In this document: in pieces, positions 10,094 through 24,200 of the stretch | Position numbering within the stretch: position 1 is the stretch's first letter | Layout of the letters: the number at the start of each line of letters is the position of its first letter | NCBI RefSeq assembly: GCF_010389155.1 | Contig: NC_057761.1 | Location: forward strand, 44,068,213 to 44,132,212 | DNA from: Erigeron canadensis | Taxonomy: Eukaryota > Streptophyta > Magnoliopsida > Asterales > Asteraceae | Length of the DNA stretch: 64,000 nucleotides | Reading direction: 5' to 3' | Notes under the pieces: model-generated | What the model saw: the letters and a program-made list of their open reading frames with translations, nothing else | The model's database searches: none | What the model was told of the DNA's origin: nothing | Made by a program: the position numbers and the translations under genes

Positions 10094-13000
10094 ATGGAAG
10101 AGGAAATGGAGGTAAGTGAGGGGAGTCCAACAGCAGGAAGTGGTGGTGGTAATGGTGAAAATGAATTTGTTCATATTGAATCAGTTATTAATCAGGTGAT
10201 GATTTCTTTACTTACATGTTTTCTGTATCTATATATATTCATTGTTTTTACTAGGGAATTTATTATATGTATCATAATTTAGTAATTAGTATTGACTACT
10301 TAGGTAGTGTCCAAGCTGTTAGATTTACGGTGATGGACATGTAGTAAAAAACGGAGGTCAGGGATTTAAATGTCGGCCCCGTGTCTGTTTAGCCATAGCG
10401 TTACGTGATTTACCTTATCTCATGTTGGCCGTGGGACTGGTAATGGATCGGTTATTTGTTGAATGTATGCTTAGGGTAACATAAAATCGTGGTTTAGTTT
10501 GAAATTAATGGGAAGGTTTAATGGTGGTATTGGACGAACGCGTTAAGAGTTATTAGAAGTGGTTGAAGTGTATGGTTTTATGTTTATGGTTTAGTAAAGA
10601 TGGCTGACAAGATCAAGAGAGTGGTTTTTTAAAGGTGCTGACACGTGTCCTGAATTCCGAATGCGCTACCTTTTACACTTCGTTGTACTAAAAAAACTGA
10701 TGTATCGGTTTTGTAAAATGTTGCATCAAAGTGTAAGCTGGTGGATTAGGACATGTATTGGCATCCAATTCGCCTTACCGTTCTTGATGCTAACTCTCTG
10801 TTTACTAGAATCAATATGTTATGCACATCATTTTTGTTATGGACTTGGGTTGGCCAAGGAAAAAGGAAACGGCCATCGGAATACCGTTTAGGCCATGTAC
10901 ATCAAAGCCAAAGGCCCGACTTTCCTCATACAGCTCCAACAGGGTTCCCGCTTTGTTTACCCGTTTACTTGTCTCTATAAGCTTTGTATGACACTTAGTT
11001 TTGAAAACTAAGTTAGCATAATTGGAACCTCTTTTGCAAACAAGGCAAAGAAAGAGCAATGCAAGCAGAACACAAATAACTATAGAGATAAGGTGTATAT
11101 GGTTTACAAGGAGAAATGTTTGCCCAAGACCCAAGTTTAGGATGGTTTGGGTAAGTAAGGCCTCTCTGTTTATATAGCAGAGGCCATGACCAATCTAATA
11201 TAAATATCTAGAACTATCCTTCAAAAATTTTTCTCTTTCGATACTTAAACTTAAAAAGCAACATTTCACATACGATAAGGCGATAAGCCATAGAATTATG
11301 AGATGCTGCCTTGAATATCCTTCGACCATCTTCTTGGAAGGTCTTGGTTTCTCTTAAAGGGTCTTGACTTTTTGAGATAAGCTTGAACTAGGCTGGTTGT
11401 GATTTCTGACATACTTTTCATCTATTAAATATGTTGTACATCTATGTATATATATATATATATATAGGAAAAGGTTCATGTGAGAACCATTTGAATTGGA
11501 AGAACCATGAGAACTTATATATTATAACTTGATGTTCATATGTGAATGGTATATGTGAACATATTCGCTCACATATGAACTATCAAGTTATAGTTATAAT
11601 TATCTATGTTCATATGTGAATAGTTCTCAAATGAACCTTACCCTATATATATATATATCAATAAGCTAACATTAGTAAGTTTTCTCCAGGATGAGCATCT
11701 TGAGCAGGACGATGGGGTAGTGGTGACAGGGGTAGATGTTGTACAGGATGAACTACCTGATGTGAGGACTCATGAAGATGCCGGACATGATGAATTTGTG
11801 GATTGTCCGGATGACTTGGTATCTAGTGAATCCAGGTCCCCTAGTGTTAGAAGTAAGTTACGCCAACATCCTTTTGGAGATGGTACCGAAGATATTCAAC
11901 AAACGGTGGCTGAAAGTGAGAAAGAAATTGCCCCACAGGACTACGAGGTTGGCTATCACATTTTATCTTATTTTACCATGAGTATGTTTCGGTTGTTCTA
12001 ATTAGGCTTTTTTTACAGGAAGAAAGGAAAGTGCTGGTGAAAGAAGTTAGCAATCTTCATCATCAACTCAAGGCTCTAAGCAAGCAACAATCACTAACCG
12101 ATAGAAACGATGGTGGTTTTCCTGGCAATCAGCTTGCATCCGAAACAGAAGAGGATGACAACAAGTCCATTTTACCCGTGCGTGAGATGGTTAATGAGTG
12201 TTCCAAGTTTATTGAACTTTCTCTGAACGAGCGATCTCGGGCTGAGGGTACAATCAGTGAACTCTATGCCACCCTACATATGAAAGACAAAGAGATCGAA
12301 GATCTTATGATGAGGGTTAATGAACAGTCAGCATCACAGGATGACGTAATCAGCTCTAACGAAATGTTATCTGTTGAGACCACTACAGATAGAATTTTAT
12401 CTTCTCTTGCAATTACCTTTGGTGAGGCAGAGTTGCCTGATACCTCTGTTAGTGGGAAGATATCTTATCTTGAAAACAGCACCTTCTTTTTACTCGAGAA
12501 GTACAATTACTTCCTTTCTGAAGCTCAAATGCTTGGTCACTGTTTGGTAGAGGTTAATTCGGGTTTTGATATGCAAAATGGTATGGAGACAGTTTTTTCC
12601 TCTGTACGGGAGGAGTTAGTTGGGTTAAAAAGGAAAGAATTTGAGCTGAATGACAAATATACCCATTTAGAGCATCAGCATGGACAGCTGATGGAACAAC
12701 TTGACAAAAACAGAGAAACAATTGAGCTGCTAAATGCAGAAATTGGGAAACTTAAAGGGGAAGTTGAACAGGAGAAAACAAGGTATAGTAACACCAAAGA
12801 AAAGCTTAGCATGGCTGTGACAAAAGGTAAGGGACTGGTTCAACAGCGTGATACATTGAAGCAATCTGTTGCTGAGAAAACCAGTGAACTAGAAAGATGT
12901 TTAATTGAATTACAAGTTAAGTCAGCTGCCCTGGAGGCTGCTGAGCTGAGGAGCGGAGAGTTGAGTCAGACTCATATTTTGGCTAACTCTTTGCAAGAAG

Positions 13001-16000
13001 CCCTCTCGCAAAGGGACATGGTCCTTGAACAATGCATGGAAATTATTTCTCAAGGATTACCAGATGCGACACAATTCCCCAACTTGGAAACTCGTGTTAG
13101 CTGGCTTTTGGAATCATATAATCATGCAAAAGATCAATATATTAAGCTGCAAGATGAAAATAATGCAATTAAAGTGGATGCTAGTATTCAGATTGATCGT
13201 TTAACTGCATCACTTTTAGCAGAAACACAAGAGAAGTACCATCTTAAAGAAGAATTAGAAGAAATGACATGCAAATATGAACAACGTTTGGAGGATTCTA
13301 CTGAATCATCGCCTGTTGACAAAGAAGTTCTTGAAAAGATTCAAACTCAAATGTATGTAAGAGATCTGGAATCTAAGCTCTATGAGCAGATTCTTGATTC
13401 CGAGATGGATAATCAATCAAAGGTTAGAGAAGAACATCGTGTATTAGAAGATGAGAGGAACTCTTCACAGATAAATCTTCAAAGATCCGAGGAGAAGGCT
13501 TCCTTGTTGAGGGAGAAGTTGTCTATGGCAGTTAAGAAAGGAAAGGGGCTTGTTCAAGAACGCGAGAACATGAAACAGCAAATAGCTGAGAAGAACGCTC
13601 AGACGGAGGCATTAATGGTCGATTTTCAGAAGCAAGAATCAGCATTGGGTGACTGCAGGGATCAGATTGCAAAATTGGAATCTGAAAGGGATCAAATAGG
13701 GCAGTATTTAGCTCAGAGCAATATGATATTGCAGCAAATAATTGAGACAATTGATGGTAGTAATATCGATTTTCAGGTAGATATAGAAGACCCTGTTGAT
13801 AAGGTGAAGTGGTTTGCAGCGTTTTTAAGTGAATGCCAAGTTGCCAAGGGTCAAGCAGAACAAGAGCTTGGAGATTTCAAAGATGAAGCTGCTCTGCTTG
13901 TCAACAAGTTGACTGATGCCCTGACCACCATAAAATCCCTTGAAGATACATCATCAGTTTTGGAAAAAAATGTTTCTGAATTAACTCAAGAAAAACAAGA
14001 ATTAGAAAGTTCAAAGAGTCATGCTGAGCAAGAAGTTGAAATTATAAAAGAGGAGGTAAATAAATTGAACAACAAGTTGGTAGAAGCCCTGAAAACATTG
14101 AAATCTCTGGAAGATAAACTTGCAAGTTCAGAGAAATTTATCAGTCAATTAAATGAAGAAAAGAAAGAACTTGAGATCGCAAGGTGTCATCTTGAAGATG
14201 AATTGCATAAAGCAACAGAAGAAGCTGCTTCTCAAACAAGCAAGTTTCAAGACGCAGTGTCACTCGCAGAAAATAACATATCGAGACTGATGAATGAGAA
14301 AGAAGAGGCTCAAATGGAGGTACAGAAAGTAAAGGAGGAAGTTTCTTCTAATATAAGTAATCTAGCTGATGCTAGAGAGACTATAAAGTTCCTCGAAGAT
14401 GCATTGTCTGTCTTAAAGATGAATGCTTCTCGGTTTTCAGAGGAGAATGAAAAGGCGGTTGATAGTAGAACCGTGCTAGAGAGTGAGATGAAGAACCTCA
14501 GAGAAGAAGCTGAACATGAGATCTCAACCCTCAAAAACGAGCTGAGTACATGTAGGCAAGAGTTAGAAGCCAAGCATGATAAATCGTCTCCGGAGCTGTC
14601 CAGTTTTTTTGGAAACCTTCAAGTGATTTTGAAAGATGAATCTTTACTCTTCTTGTTCAAACAAAGTTTCGAGAAAAAGGTTAAAAGCTTAGAAGAAATA
14701 GACTGCCTTTTAAAAGATATGAAGGATAATTTTGATTCAAAACAGTTGCTAGATCCTGCTGCCATTGAGGTAAAATACTAGCTAATCCTTTCTTCTTTAT
14801 TTGTTAGAGTGTCTGTTTATAATGGCTGGAAGTGGACAGTTCAACCCATATATCTATATTTGGGTCAAAGTGGGTTATGTTTTATTCAAGTGCATGGAAA
14901 TCTCATAAATTGCTTTATCAAAATTATTATTATTTTTGTAATTATAATATGATCATACATCACTAAAATTATCAGTTCTACCCAACTCGTTAGTCTCTGC
15001 ATTCTGCCACATGTTGTTATAGGCATTCTGTATGATAAGTCTTAACTTGTATATATATTTTCTCGTCATCTATGATAAAACATCTATCTATATATTAAAG
15101 TTTAACATATCAACTTGACTGCCAACATGTGTTACAGTACTTAAATAACCACTCGTTCTTTTGTCACATCAGGCTTTCTGCTATATTTCAAAGTGGTCAA
15201 TTATAGTGGGTTTGTTGCTATATACTTTGTTATCTTGAAGTAAATAAGCATACCGATGTTATTTAGTTTCAGTTAACGAAAAGTAATATGGTTTTCGGCG
15301 ACAAGGAGTACCGAATTTCTGTTTTCCCTGTGTTATCATGACTTTACTTCGATTGGCAATTGAAGGATTTAATCAGAACTAGTACACAGTGTTTTCCCTG
15401 TGTTATCATGACTTTACTTCGATTGGCAATTGAAGGATTTAATCAGAACTAGTACACAGTTTTACTTTCTACAAGAATACCTTAACTACATCTGTAGGTA
15501 TCTGTATTGTTGATTGTGTATTATACTATTATTCATATGCTTATTTAGCCATTTCACGTGGGATTTTCATGAATGGGATCCTCTCATGTTGAAATTAACA
15601 TGAGAGATCATGTTCTTTCACATCAAGGACCCTCATTTCAAAAGAAACATAGTTGGCTCACTCTTTGTATGTGAGGGAAGATGTAACATGAGAGGATCCC
15701 AATTCTTTCATAACTTATCTACCAACAAAGTCATCTTAAATTTGCATCAATTGAATTTCATTTTGCAATTCACAGGAAACTTTTCTGTCACCAACGTCCC
15801 TTCCGACCGCCTTTAACAATGACTGGAACACTGGGCTTATCGATGTCGAGTTTAATGCAGAAGATACTGAAGATATTGTTTCATATGCTGGAAAAACTTT
15901 GGATAACTTGAATGCTAAAAACCAAATTCTCGTTGATCAATTTGGCAGTTTCTCAAGACTCCTTGATGACATAATTGTATCTTTGTTGAAAAAACTAGAT

Positions 16001-19000
16001 GCAATAAAGCATACTCTGCCATTTGTAGTTCAGCAAACAAAAACCTTGCAGCAAGATGCGCAAAATATGCAGATGGACAAACAAATACAGGACAATAGAG
16101 TTTTAATGCTGGAACATGACATTAAAGTCCTATTGTCTGTGTGTGCTGATGTCACTAAAGATCTGAAATTGCATCTGGAATGTAATATTCTGCAGACTGA
16201 TCCCACTATTGAGCTGGAGAAATCAAATCCTAGATTAGTTGAAGAAGTGGCGGAAGCAGATGTTAAGGTTGCTGCTAATGAGTTGTGCTTTGCTTCTAGA
16301 ACTGTTCAATGGCTAATAAAACAACATGTTAGTGTAAATGAGAACCTGTCCGCCACAATTGAACAGTTACAGGCTGAGTTAGATAAAGTGACTCTAATGC
16401 ATGACAAATCAAAAGAAGTAATTGAAGGATTACAGGGTGAACTACAAAAAACCAGGTCAGTGTGTGAGAAAGTTGAAGAAGAAAACGATGCATCACAAAG
16501 AAGAGTTTTTGAATTGGAGACGGAACTAGAAGCTTCAGGAAGCATGTGTAATGAAATGAGCTCTGAGTTGAATGAACTCAAACGGCAGTTATCTGCTGAA
16601 AGTTCTGTCAAATATCATGGTAACCTTTTGTTTCTAAGATGGTTACACTTCATACTTATACCACGAATTGCAGGTCGAGTGGGATGGGTATGGGGACATA
16701 GTAGTGCTTGTTGAAATTGGTCCGTTTGTATTGGCCCACAAACACTTTCCTTTTTGTTCAAGTTTTTGACTTATAACTAACTTCGATAATCATGTCAAAA
16801 ACATCATTACAACAACAATGTTAATCGAATAAAGTGATTTAAGAGGTTGTATGCATTAAAAATAGGATATGCCGACTTTTATCCTGCTCAGCTAGTTTCT
16901 TTTTAGTAATTTTATTTGTTTTATTTCATTTGGGATAAAACACAATCTAAATTGACCCATTAATAAGTTAATGGATCAACATTGTCACCTTTAATTATAT
17001 ACTATACATCACACCGATCTTAATTTTTCTTCATTGTTTCAGAGGAAGACATCAAAAATTCCCTTTTATCAGCTTCGCAGATGAAAGCCCTATTTGATAA
17101 AATAGATGGAATTGCAATCCCGTTCCCGAACCTCATGGAGGGGGATATACAACCAGAACATTTGGACTCGGTCAAAAAGCTCTTTTATATAGTTGATAAT
17201 GTGAATGAATTGCTTGACCAATTGACTTTGTTGACTCGTGCCAAAGAAGACCTGCGGAAAACCCTCTCAAAACAAGCCCTTGAATTTGACCATTTGAAGG
17301 GGGAATATAAAGATGGGTTGCAAAACATTATTCAAACGGTGGGAGGTGATGAATTTGTTGGAGTCAAGAAACCTTCTGATGTGGCAGTCCTGCTCCCAGT
17401 ACTCGAAAGGCTCGTTCAAGGAATTATTTCGGATCGTGACAATTCAAGATTCAAATTAGTAGAGACCCAGAAAACAGCAGATGAATTATCAAGTAAGGTT
17501 AAGTCACTTGAAGATTTTATTCAGAAAAGGGCAGGTGGAGCTGACACAATACAGGAACGAAGTGTCTTTGAAGGACCTTCTTTGCCTGCTGGGTCCGAGA
17601 TCTCAGAAATTGATGACCAGGCATGTGTTGCTATTGCTTTTATGGTTTTCTATGCCAGATCTCATTGTCTTGTGCTCATCTAATGCGGCATTATTAGATA
17701 TGGAAGTTTCGACCCTTTGCTTATGAATGGTTGATTTTGGCTATTTTATTTCTGAACAGATAAAGTAAAAAGAAGGTTAGATAAAAAGTAAATGGGTCAC
17801 ATGGGTCAAACATGTCAAAGTCTAGGGTATAAAAAGGCATACAACTTTCTAAGTTATTCTATATAAAAGTTAGATCAGGCTGGAATTCTGGAAACAATAT
17901 AAACTTTGTAACCAGTAATGTCATGTAAATTATTTTTCAATTATTTTCAGTTTTGGGAAGTCCTTTTTTGGTTCAGCGCCTTTTAACCTGTTCAAATGAT
18001 GTGTAACTCAACCCATTCAGCCATTTATTCTGCCACTTGCGCCATGATTATCACTACCGAAAAAACCCTACAGCAATAAGTGACAGAGCAATATTTTTTT
18101 GGTCATTTGAGGTGGAGGAAAAGAGCATAATACACGCGTCTTTATTTTTTTCACTTGAATTCTTCTAATTTTTATGAATCTTTTGCAGGTTCCGGTTGGG
18201 AAAGTTGGATTGCCGTTGGTGCCATCTGCTGCCCAAATGAGATCTTTACGGAAGGGATCAAATGACCAGCTTGCAATCACCATTGACTCGGAGTCTGATC
18301 GTTTGCTTGATAAAGTGGAAACTGTTGAAGATAAAGGTTTGGTTTCAAAAATAATTTCTGCAGTTCATTCTATGTTCGATCAGTATATACAGAAAAGTTT
18401 TATTGAATTTTTATGATTTTAGGTCATATATTTAAGTCACTCCACACTTCGGGTCTTGTGCCAGTCCAAGGGAAGATGATTGCAGATCGACTTGATGGAA
18501 TATGGTAAATCCTTTAACTGATTGATCATCCTGTTTGGATAAAGTAATTTTGCCATATAAGATAATTCTAGGTCAATCACTCACAACGACAACAGAAGTC
18601 AGAAGTGTTTATCTAAGGCTATAATATAATGATCTATCTGCCTCTTCTTTTAACCTAATTTGAAAGACATTACTCTCGTTTCTGATGGCCTCTTATTTTT
18701 TCCCCAAAATATCACTTATGGTCATGTTATATGTTAATTTCCTAAACAGAAGTTGCCAACCGGCCAAACCTTTGATATTCTTAGAATGTTAAACAGTAGA
18801 AGCACATCCAGCGTTATCGCATGCAACTTGTATTATTATTATTTATCAAAGCTTCTTATATGATTTTTCATATAAAATAATCACTTCGGAAGTGCACATC
18901 CAGAAACTCGTTAGAAGATTTTTGGACAGAAAGGACTAGCTAGAAGTTAGTAATTCATTTAAACAAAATAATTTGTCTCATGACAGTTGGAACATTTGCG

Positions 19001-19644
19001 ATAAATTATAAACAAAAAAGGAATATCTCTTGCATGCTGAATCAAGTTCCTCATCGCTTTGTCCAACAGTGTTATTAGGGGAACTAACATTCTAGATTAA
19101 GGAGTTACTAAAAAGAGACTTGTGATGTTAATGAAACCAAGGGACCGATGAACACATTTTAGCAGCTGTGCTATTAGAAGTGGCAAGTTTGGTGGGTTGG
19201 TTAACCTGGTCAGAAGAGGTTGTGGCTGAAAATGTAATGTTTAGTGCGGATCAAAATGGGCTGGCTCGGGTCAGGACCTGCCAACACCTATTATCCATTT
19301 TTAAAACATGGTTGATAAATCTATTATGCATTACTAGTTACTAGTTGTAATATAATAATAATAATCCTAATCTTTGAATCGAATTAGGTTCTCAGATTTT
19401 TTAACTTGTTCAATGATTCCCCTTTTCTCATCTGACTTGTTTGGGGTGAAACGCAACCCAAATCGACCCACTGATAAGTAAATGGGTTGAATATGCTGTC
19501 TCTGATGGTTTTTAATTTCTCTACTTCTTGTGTTTCAACAGGGTATCTGGTGGTCAAGCTTTAATGCGTCGACCAAGAGCACGCCTAGGCCTTATAGCTT
19601 ATTGGCTTGTGTTGCACTTATGGCTTCTTGGCACAATTTTGTGA
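10094..19644 (+). CDS. TNO1: TNO1-like trans-Golgi-network coiled-coil tail-anchored protein
   Basis: Eight exons: 10094-10195, 11690-11947, 12019-14769, 15776-16619, 17043-17620, 18189-18336, 18423-18504 and 19542-19644. All phases match, giving 1621 residues. The N-terminus is acidic (MEEEMEVSEG). Almost everything after residue 120 is heptad-rich coiled coil. A KLSMAV-K-KGKGLVQ-R module occurs twice in the large exon. The last exon gives GGQALMRRPRARLGLIAYW followed by LVLHLWLLGTIL and a stop, a C-terminal membrane anchor. Coiled coil plus this tail identifies the Arabidopsis TNO1 (At1g24460) family. TNO1 binds the SNARE SYP41 at the trans-Golgi network and supports vacuolar and endocytic traffic. 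Intron 5 (17621-18188) uses a GC donor. Introns carry MITEs and a 70-bp tandem duplication. Length is somewhat below the about 1800 residues of the Arabidopsis protein. Confidence 0.9.
11467..11643. mobile_element. Fold-back MITE in TNO1 intron 1
   Basis: The ends GGAAAAGGTTCATGTGAGAAC and GTTCTCAAATGAACCTTACCC are inverted repeats. TATATA tracts flank both sides. The interior holds several copies of TTCATATGTGAA / CACATATGAAC, so most of the 177-bp element can fold back on itself. The superfamily is not certain because the flanks are TA runs that hide any target duplication. Confidence 0.7.
15321..15460. repeat. Perfect 70-bp tandem duplication in TNO1 intron 3
   Basis: The 70 bases at 15321-15390 are repeated without a difference at 15391-15460 (both begin GTTTTCCCTGTGTTATCATG and end GTACACAGT). 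The lack of any mismatch means a recent event. It is intronic and should not change the protein. Confidence 0.97.
15575..15700. mobile_element. Short MITE with perfect 16-bp inverted ends in TNO1 intron 3
   Basis: GGGATCCTCTCATGTT at 15575-15590 is the exact reverse complement of AACATGAGAGGATCCC at 15685-15700. A third AACATGAGAG lies just inside the left end. Size (126 bp) and structure fit a non-autonomous DNA element; the target duplication is not clear. Confidence 0.65.
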
Positions 19645-20489
19645 CTATGACAAGGTGTATCGTAGATGAGTAGTTCCAATGTTTGACATCGTTTTTTTTC
19701 TCCTGATTTTTTTATATGATGAATTTAGGCAGATGTACAAACTAATAGTTATCTCGTGTTCTTTTGATTCTCTGCAATCAGATTTTAGGGGATTCAGAGA
19801 ATCCATAAACATAAGCCTCCATGATTATGGAGAAATGTTTGATAATGACAAGTCATTAAACTATTGCTGTTGTCTGGTTGGCCAAGAAGTCGTATCCTTG
19901 TATATCGTTGTGTTTGGACCCCGTTAGTTATTTTTATCTATAGATAGATGCATGAGAAGTCATTTATAGCAATACTTAACTGATATATGTCGTTATAATA
20001 TATACTATGATCAACTGACTGCAAGTCTTTTTAAGTAAGCTTGCATTTTAGGAGAAAATTGTGTGTGATTATCTCTCTTTTTCAAGGTTTCATCTAGATT
20101 GATATTATAATTCTCTTTCGTTGTAAATGCGTCTTTTGTTTTCCTATCTTGTATATGCAGTTTTGAAATTGACTAAGTAGAGGTGCAAACGGGAGATTAA
20201 CTCTATTCAAGTTACTTGGGAGGTCGAGTCTTTTAACTTAATTTATGACCGCTTCCAAACTCTTTTTTTGGCCACACCGCCTAGTAGGATTTGAACTTGC
20301 AACTTTATAGGTAAATAAAGATTTTAAGATGTAAGTTTATTCTTTTTAAACTAACATTCGTGAGACTTGATGGACAACAATGTTAAAATAATCTCGACTA
20401 AAACTTCCTAAAAATATCATAACGAGTATTTGTTTAGTACTATTTAATGTTATTAATTTTAAATTCAAATAGATATTATTTAACCAAAA
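19645..20489. other. TNO1 3' flank
   Basis: No gene is recognised. About 20170-20325 has an AGGATTTGAACTTGCAAC word (a degenerate B box on the minus strand), as in plant tRNA-derived SINEs, but the call is weak. The first few hundred bases are probably 3' UTR. Confidence 0.4.
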
Positions 20490-20730
20490 CTAGCACGGTA
20501 CCCGCGCTATGCGGCGGTATTCGTGGCGGCGACGGTGTTAGTAGGTGAGGACTGTGGTAGTAGAGGCGGCGTCGAGTGATATAGATAATTGATATAAAAG
20601 TCTTTAATGTAAAGAGTTAATTGAGATATTTTAAAAGATTAATGACTAATAATGTAATATATCATTAAGGGTATTTTAGACATTTTCCCTCATATAATAT
20701 GCTTTTTATAATATAGTATAAAAGTATAGA
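20490..20730 (-). mobile_element. Small non-autonomous Helitron (241 bp)
   Basis: Read on the minus strand, the element starts TCTATACTTTTATACTATAT after an A. It ends with a GC hairpin CCGCCGCATAGCGCGGG, a short spacer, then CTAG followed by T. The 5' TC, the 3' hairpin plus CTRR and insertion between A and T are the Helitron hallmarks. No protein is encoded. Related copies lie at 38276-38502 and 62541-62830. Confidence 0.8.
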
Positions 20731-21283
20731 TATTCACCTACGCTAAATCTTTGTATCCCACTATCAGCAATGTATGAACCTAACGGAACTTTGATAGTTA
20801 CCTCGACGTTGTGGTGGACATCTATGATAAACTTGACAAGGAGGTTCTCGTGCTCGAATTATTTGGAAATGAAAAGTCATCATTTATTGATTTAGAAGTA
20901 ACAGTTTGTCTATGGTAGTTAGGTATTTATGACAAAAATAAAAAAACGTCTGGTGTATCCTGACCCAAATTTTTGGTATCTCGACCATATTGCTCCAAAA
21001 TAGTGTGGGTCTCCTGTCTGTAATGGTAAATCTGGTAGAGTAAAAGTGGGCCCCCTGTCATTAATAGTCTGGTCGGGTTAAAAAAAATATAAAAAAAATG
21101 TATAATAGTTATGAGAAATTTCTTTCGTAGTACTACAATTGTACAAACAGGAAAAATATAGTCAAAGGTCAAACTTTGGAATAAAATAAAGATAAAAGAC
21201 TTTCAGACAGCATTAAATTATTACCGAAAATCTTTTTCCCAGTACCATAACGACGGCGGTCCTCCGATCAACAACCGTACAAG
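20731..21283. other. Promoter and 5' UTR region of RGS1
   Basis: Gene-free AT-rich stretch ending in a more GC-rich leader (GACGGCGGTCCTCCGATC) right before the RGS1 start codon. No individual promoter element can be assigned safely. Confidence 0.4.
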
Positions 21284-24200
21284 ATGACCGGATGTGACGT
21301 CATCGGCGGATGTCCAAGCGACTACGTGGCACTTGCAATCTCCATTATCTCTTTTATGTTGTAAGTCCCCAATTTACTTTCGAATTTTGATATTGTATCT
21401 ATATTAAATTTATAATCTAACATAAAATGAACTTCATTTTTTATGTTAAAGAGTATGAAAAGTAATGTTATGACATCTGAATTGTGACTCTTAAGAGTTT
21501 GTTAATGGTATGATTTGTTGCTAAAATTAGACTAAAATAGCATATTTGTTATTCATTTCACATACTAATTCAATATGAGTTTCCATAACTTAAAAATACC
21601 TACACTTTTTATATACTGTCATAAAAAGAAAGCTCATTCGGCTCAGAATTGATGTTTTCAAGGTAGGACTAGGAGTCGCTATAATACGATATCCTCATTT
21701 TCACATTGTTCAACACAAGTGAAATCCAAAATGTTACTTCTCGTAAATGATATATCGTGTTTTTGGCTTGCAGCCTTTTGGTGAGATCAACGTTCCCTTT
21801 TTTAATTCACAAGGTTCCTCGGCCTAAAGGAAGTAGCTTTTGGCTTCCTACGATTCAAATTGTAGCTAGCTTCAACCTTTTGGTGTCACTTGCCGTAAAG
21901 TCGCTGTTTTTTTCTCAAAAACATATCAGATTTTATTGCATTCCCATCTATTGAAGTTCATATATTTTTTTTGTGTTTCTCGTACCTTTATGTGTAAAAC
22001 TGTTTTTACGTTCGTGCAGATGTACCTTCATGTTGTGAGGTTTCATAGGAAGCATTGGTGGCAATCTTGTTATGTCTGGGCAGGTTGATTGCTTTTACCA
22101 CTTTTATTATGTTATATGTTCTTTTTGTTTGCAAATTCATATTTTTCTATAGCTACTTTTTGGATTCAGTTTGGGTTAACGGTCCACTTGGATTTGGATT
22201 GTTATTGAGCTGCCGCCTTATACAAGCAGCCCACCTGCATTCTGTATTTGTCAAGTATGTTTTCTTATATTTTTTGGACTTGAACATGTTCTATTGAGCT
22301 CCATCAGAATACCTTATAACCTGAAATGGGTGCTGTGCATTTTATCCTTTTTTTGTCTATCTTAACCTGCTCTCTTTGTGATTTTCAGGAGGCGTTTATT
22401 TCCTATAAGATCATATATTAGTCTTCCTCTTGCTCTTCTGCCCTGGCTTGCCTGGGCTGCATGTAAGAAACTTTTATATTTCTATTTCGTTTTAGTTCTA
22501 TTAGCCTTCACTATTATATCACATGAGTTATCCATTGGTCATTTGTCAATAATTATTATTCAAATTATTGAGTTCAACATTATTAATTATACACTCTATA
22601 AGTCTATAGCAATACATAAGCGCTACTTATAACTTTTTCGATCTATTTAATTGTTGCTTCTTTCCCTATACGTATGGGGATGTGTAGGGATTTTTCTGCT
22701 TTTTTTTATTCCCTCTTTGCTAGCTATTAATATCTGAGTTTGTTTGATGTAGTTCTTCACATAAAGCAGCCTCTAAATAATCGATGTCACATGGGGACCC
22801 AATGGGCAGTTCCCCATATATGCTTTCCTGTGCTATATATTGGTGCTTTGGTTGCTATTACTGGAGCCGTTCATCATATTGAGTTCAAATTTGATGAGCT
22901 CAAGGACCTTTGGCGATCAATACTTATAACCTTGTTTTCCATTGGTATGTCTTTAGTTAAAATTGCACATCTTATCTGTAAATACTCTCATCAAGTTGAA
23001 CATGCTTCTATGTAATTTGGAAAAAAAGTTAAGATTCATTTATGTGCTCCTTTTAGGTTTTAACTTTTGCGGGGATTGATCTTACGTACTATATCACTAC
23101 ATCAGGATTTTTGACCAAAATTGCTTCCAGCATAATTTTTTCTGTTAACAGTATGAGGGATAGGGCGCTTACCAACTCACCAGAAATGATGTTGGTGCTT
23201 GTAGCATATTTGGTGTCGACATAGATGTATTCAGTTTCCGTTAATTACAGTTTATCTTGATTTTTCATTGTAGTTGTATGGGTGGTTGCTTATGTTCTGA
23301 ATGAGACACATGAGGAGATCATGTGGCTTCAAGTCACCACCAGATGCATGCTTCTAGTTGTGGTATGTTTTATACCTTTCGTAGAGGTGGCAGCTTCAAA
23401 TTATTTATTTAAAATGAGTCAATTCGGGTTATGTTTTATTTTTGACAGATCAAATGGGTAAAATAAATAAGAGGTAATATGAAACGGTTCTGATCGGTCC
23501 AATATTACCAAATGTGTATTTTTAATGCATTAAACCTCCTAAATCATTGCTTGCTTAAAAGTTCACATTATTTGAAGCAATAAAGTTTTAAATCAATTTT
23601 ACTAATTTTAAATTGTTTAGTGTTTTTCGAGTAAACACAATCCGATCCACCAAATTACTCGTTTAGACTTGTTACCCAATCTGTGTGCCCTGTAATTTCT
23701 TTGCATATCATAACTGAAGCTGTGAAAGCTTCAACTTTATTCGAATATATTGGCTGAGATTTTTGTGGACCTTTATTCCATAGGCAAGTTTTCTTGTGGT
23801 GGCTTTCTTCTCTATTTCATTCTCTCAACCCCTGGTGTCGGTTATGAGCTTGAACAAGAAGGAAAGCTTTAATGTAAAGACAATGGGTGAAGCTCTTGGG
23901 ATACCTGATAGTGGGCTTTTGTCACTGACTGATCCAACTCTAGATGTCGATCCAAATGAACCCTTGGATAAACTTCTATTGAACAAAAGATTCCGATCAT
24001 CCTTCATGGCATTTGCTGACAGGTCTTGTCTTTGTCTAAGTCATATGATTTCATGAACTTAGAGGTAGCAAAATGGCCGAATCAGACGGGTTGGGTAGCA
24101 GGTCAAATGGGTAATTTTTGCATTGGTTGGTTGGGTTAACTTGAAGCATTTTTTGATGTTTAAGATCTTTATAGACAACTAGTGTATCAGAATAAAATTA

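Noticed and set aside
10811..11134. Minus-strand open frame of 107 codons within TNO1 intron 1
   Set aside because: Hydrophobic start but no family resemblance, and it lies antisense inside an intron; coding is not supported.
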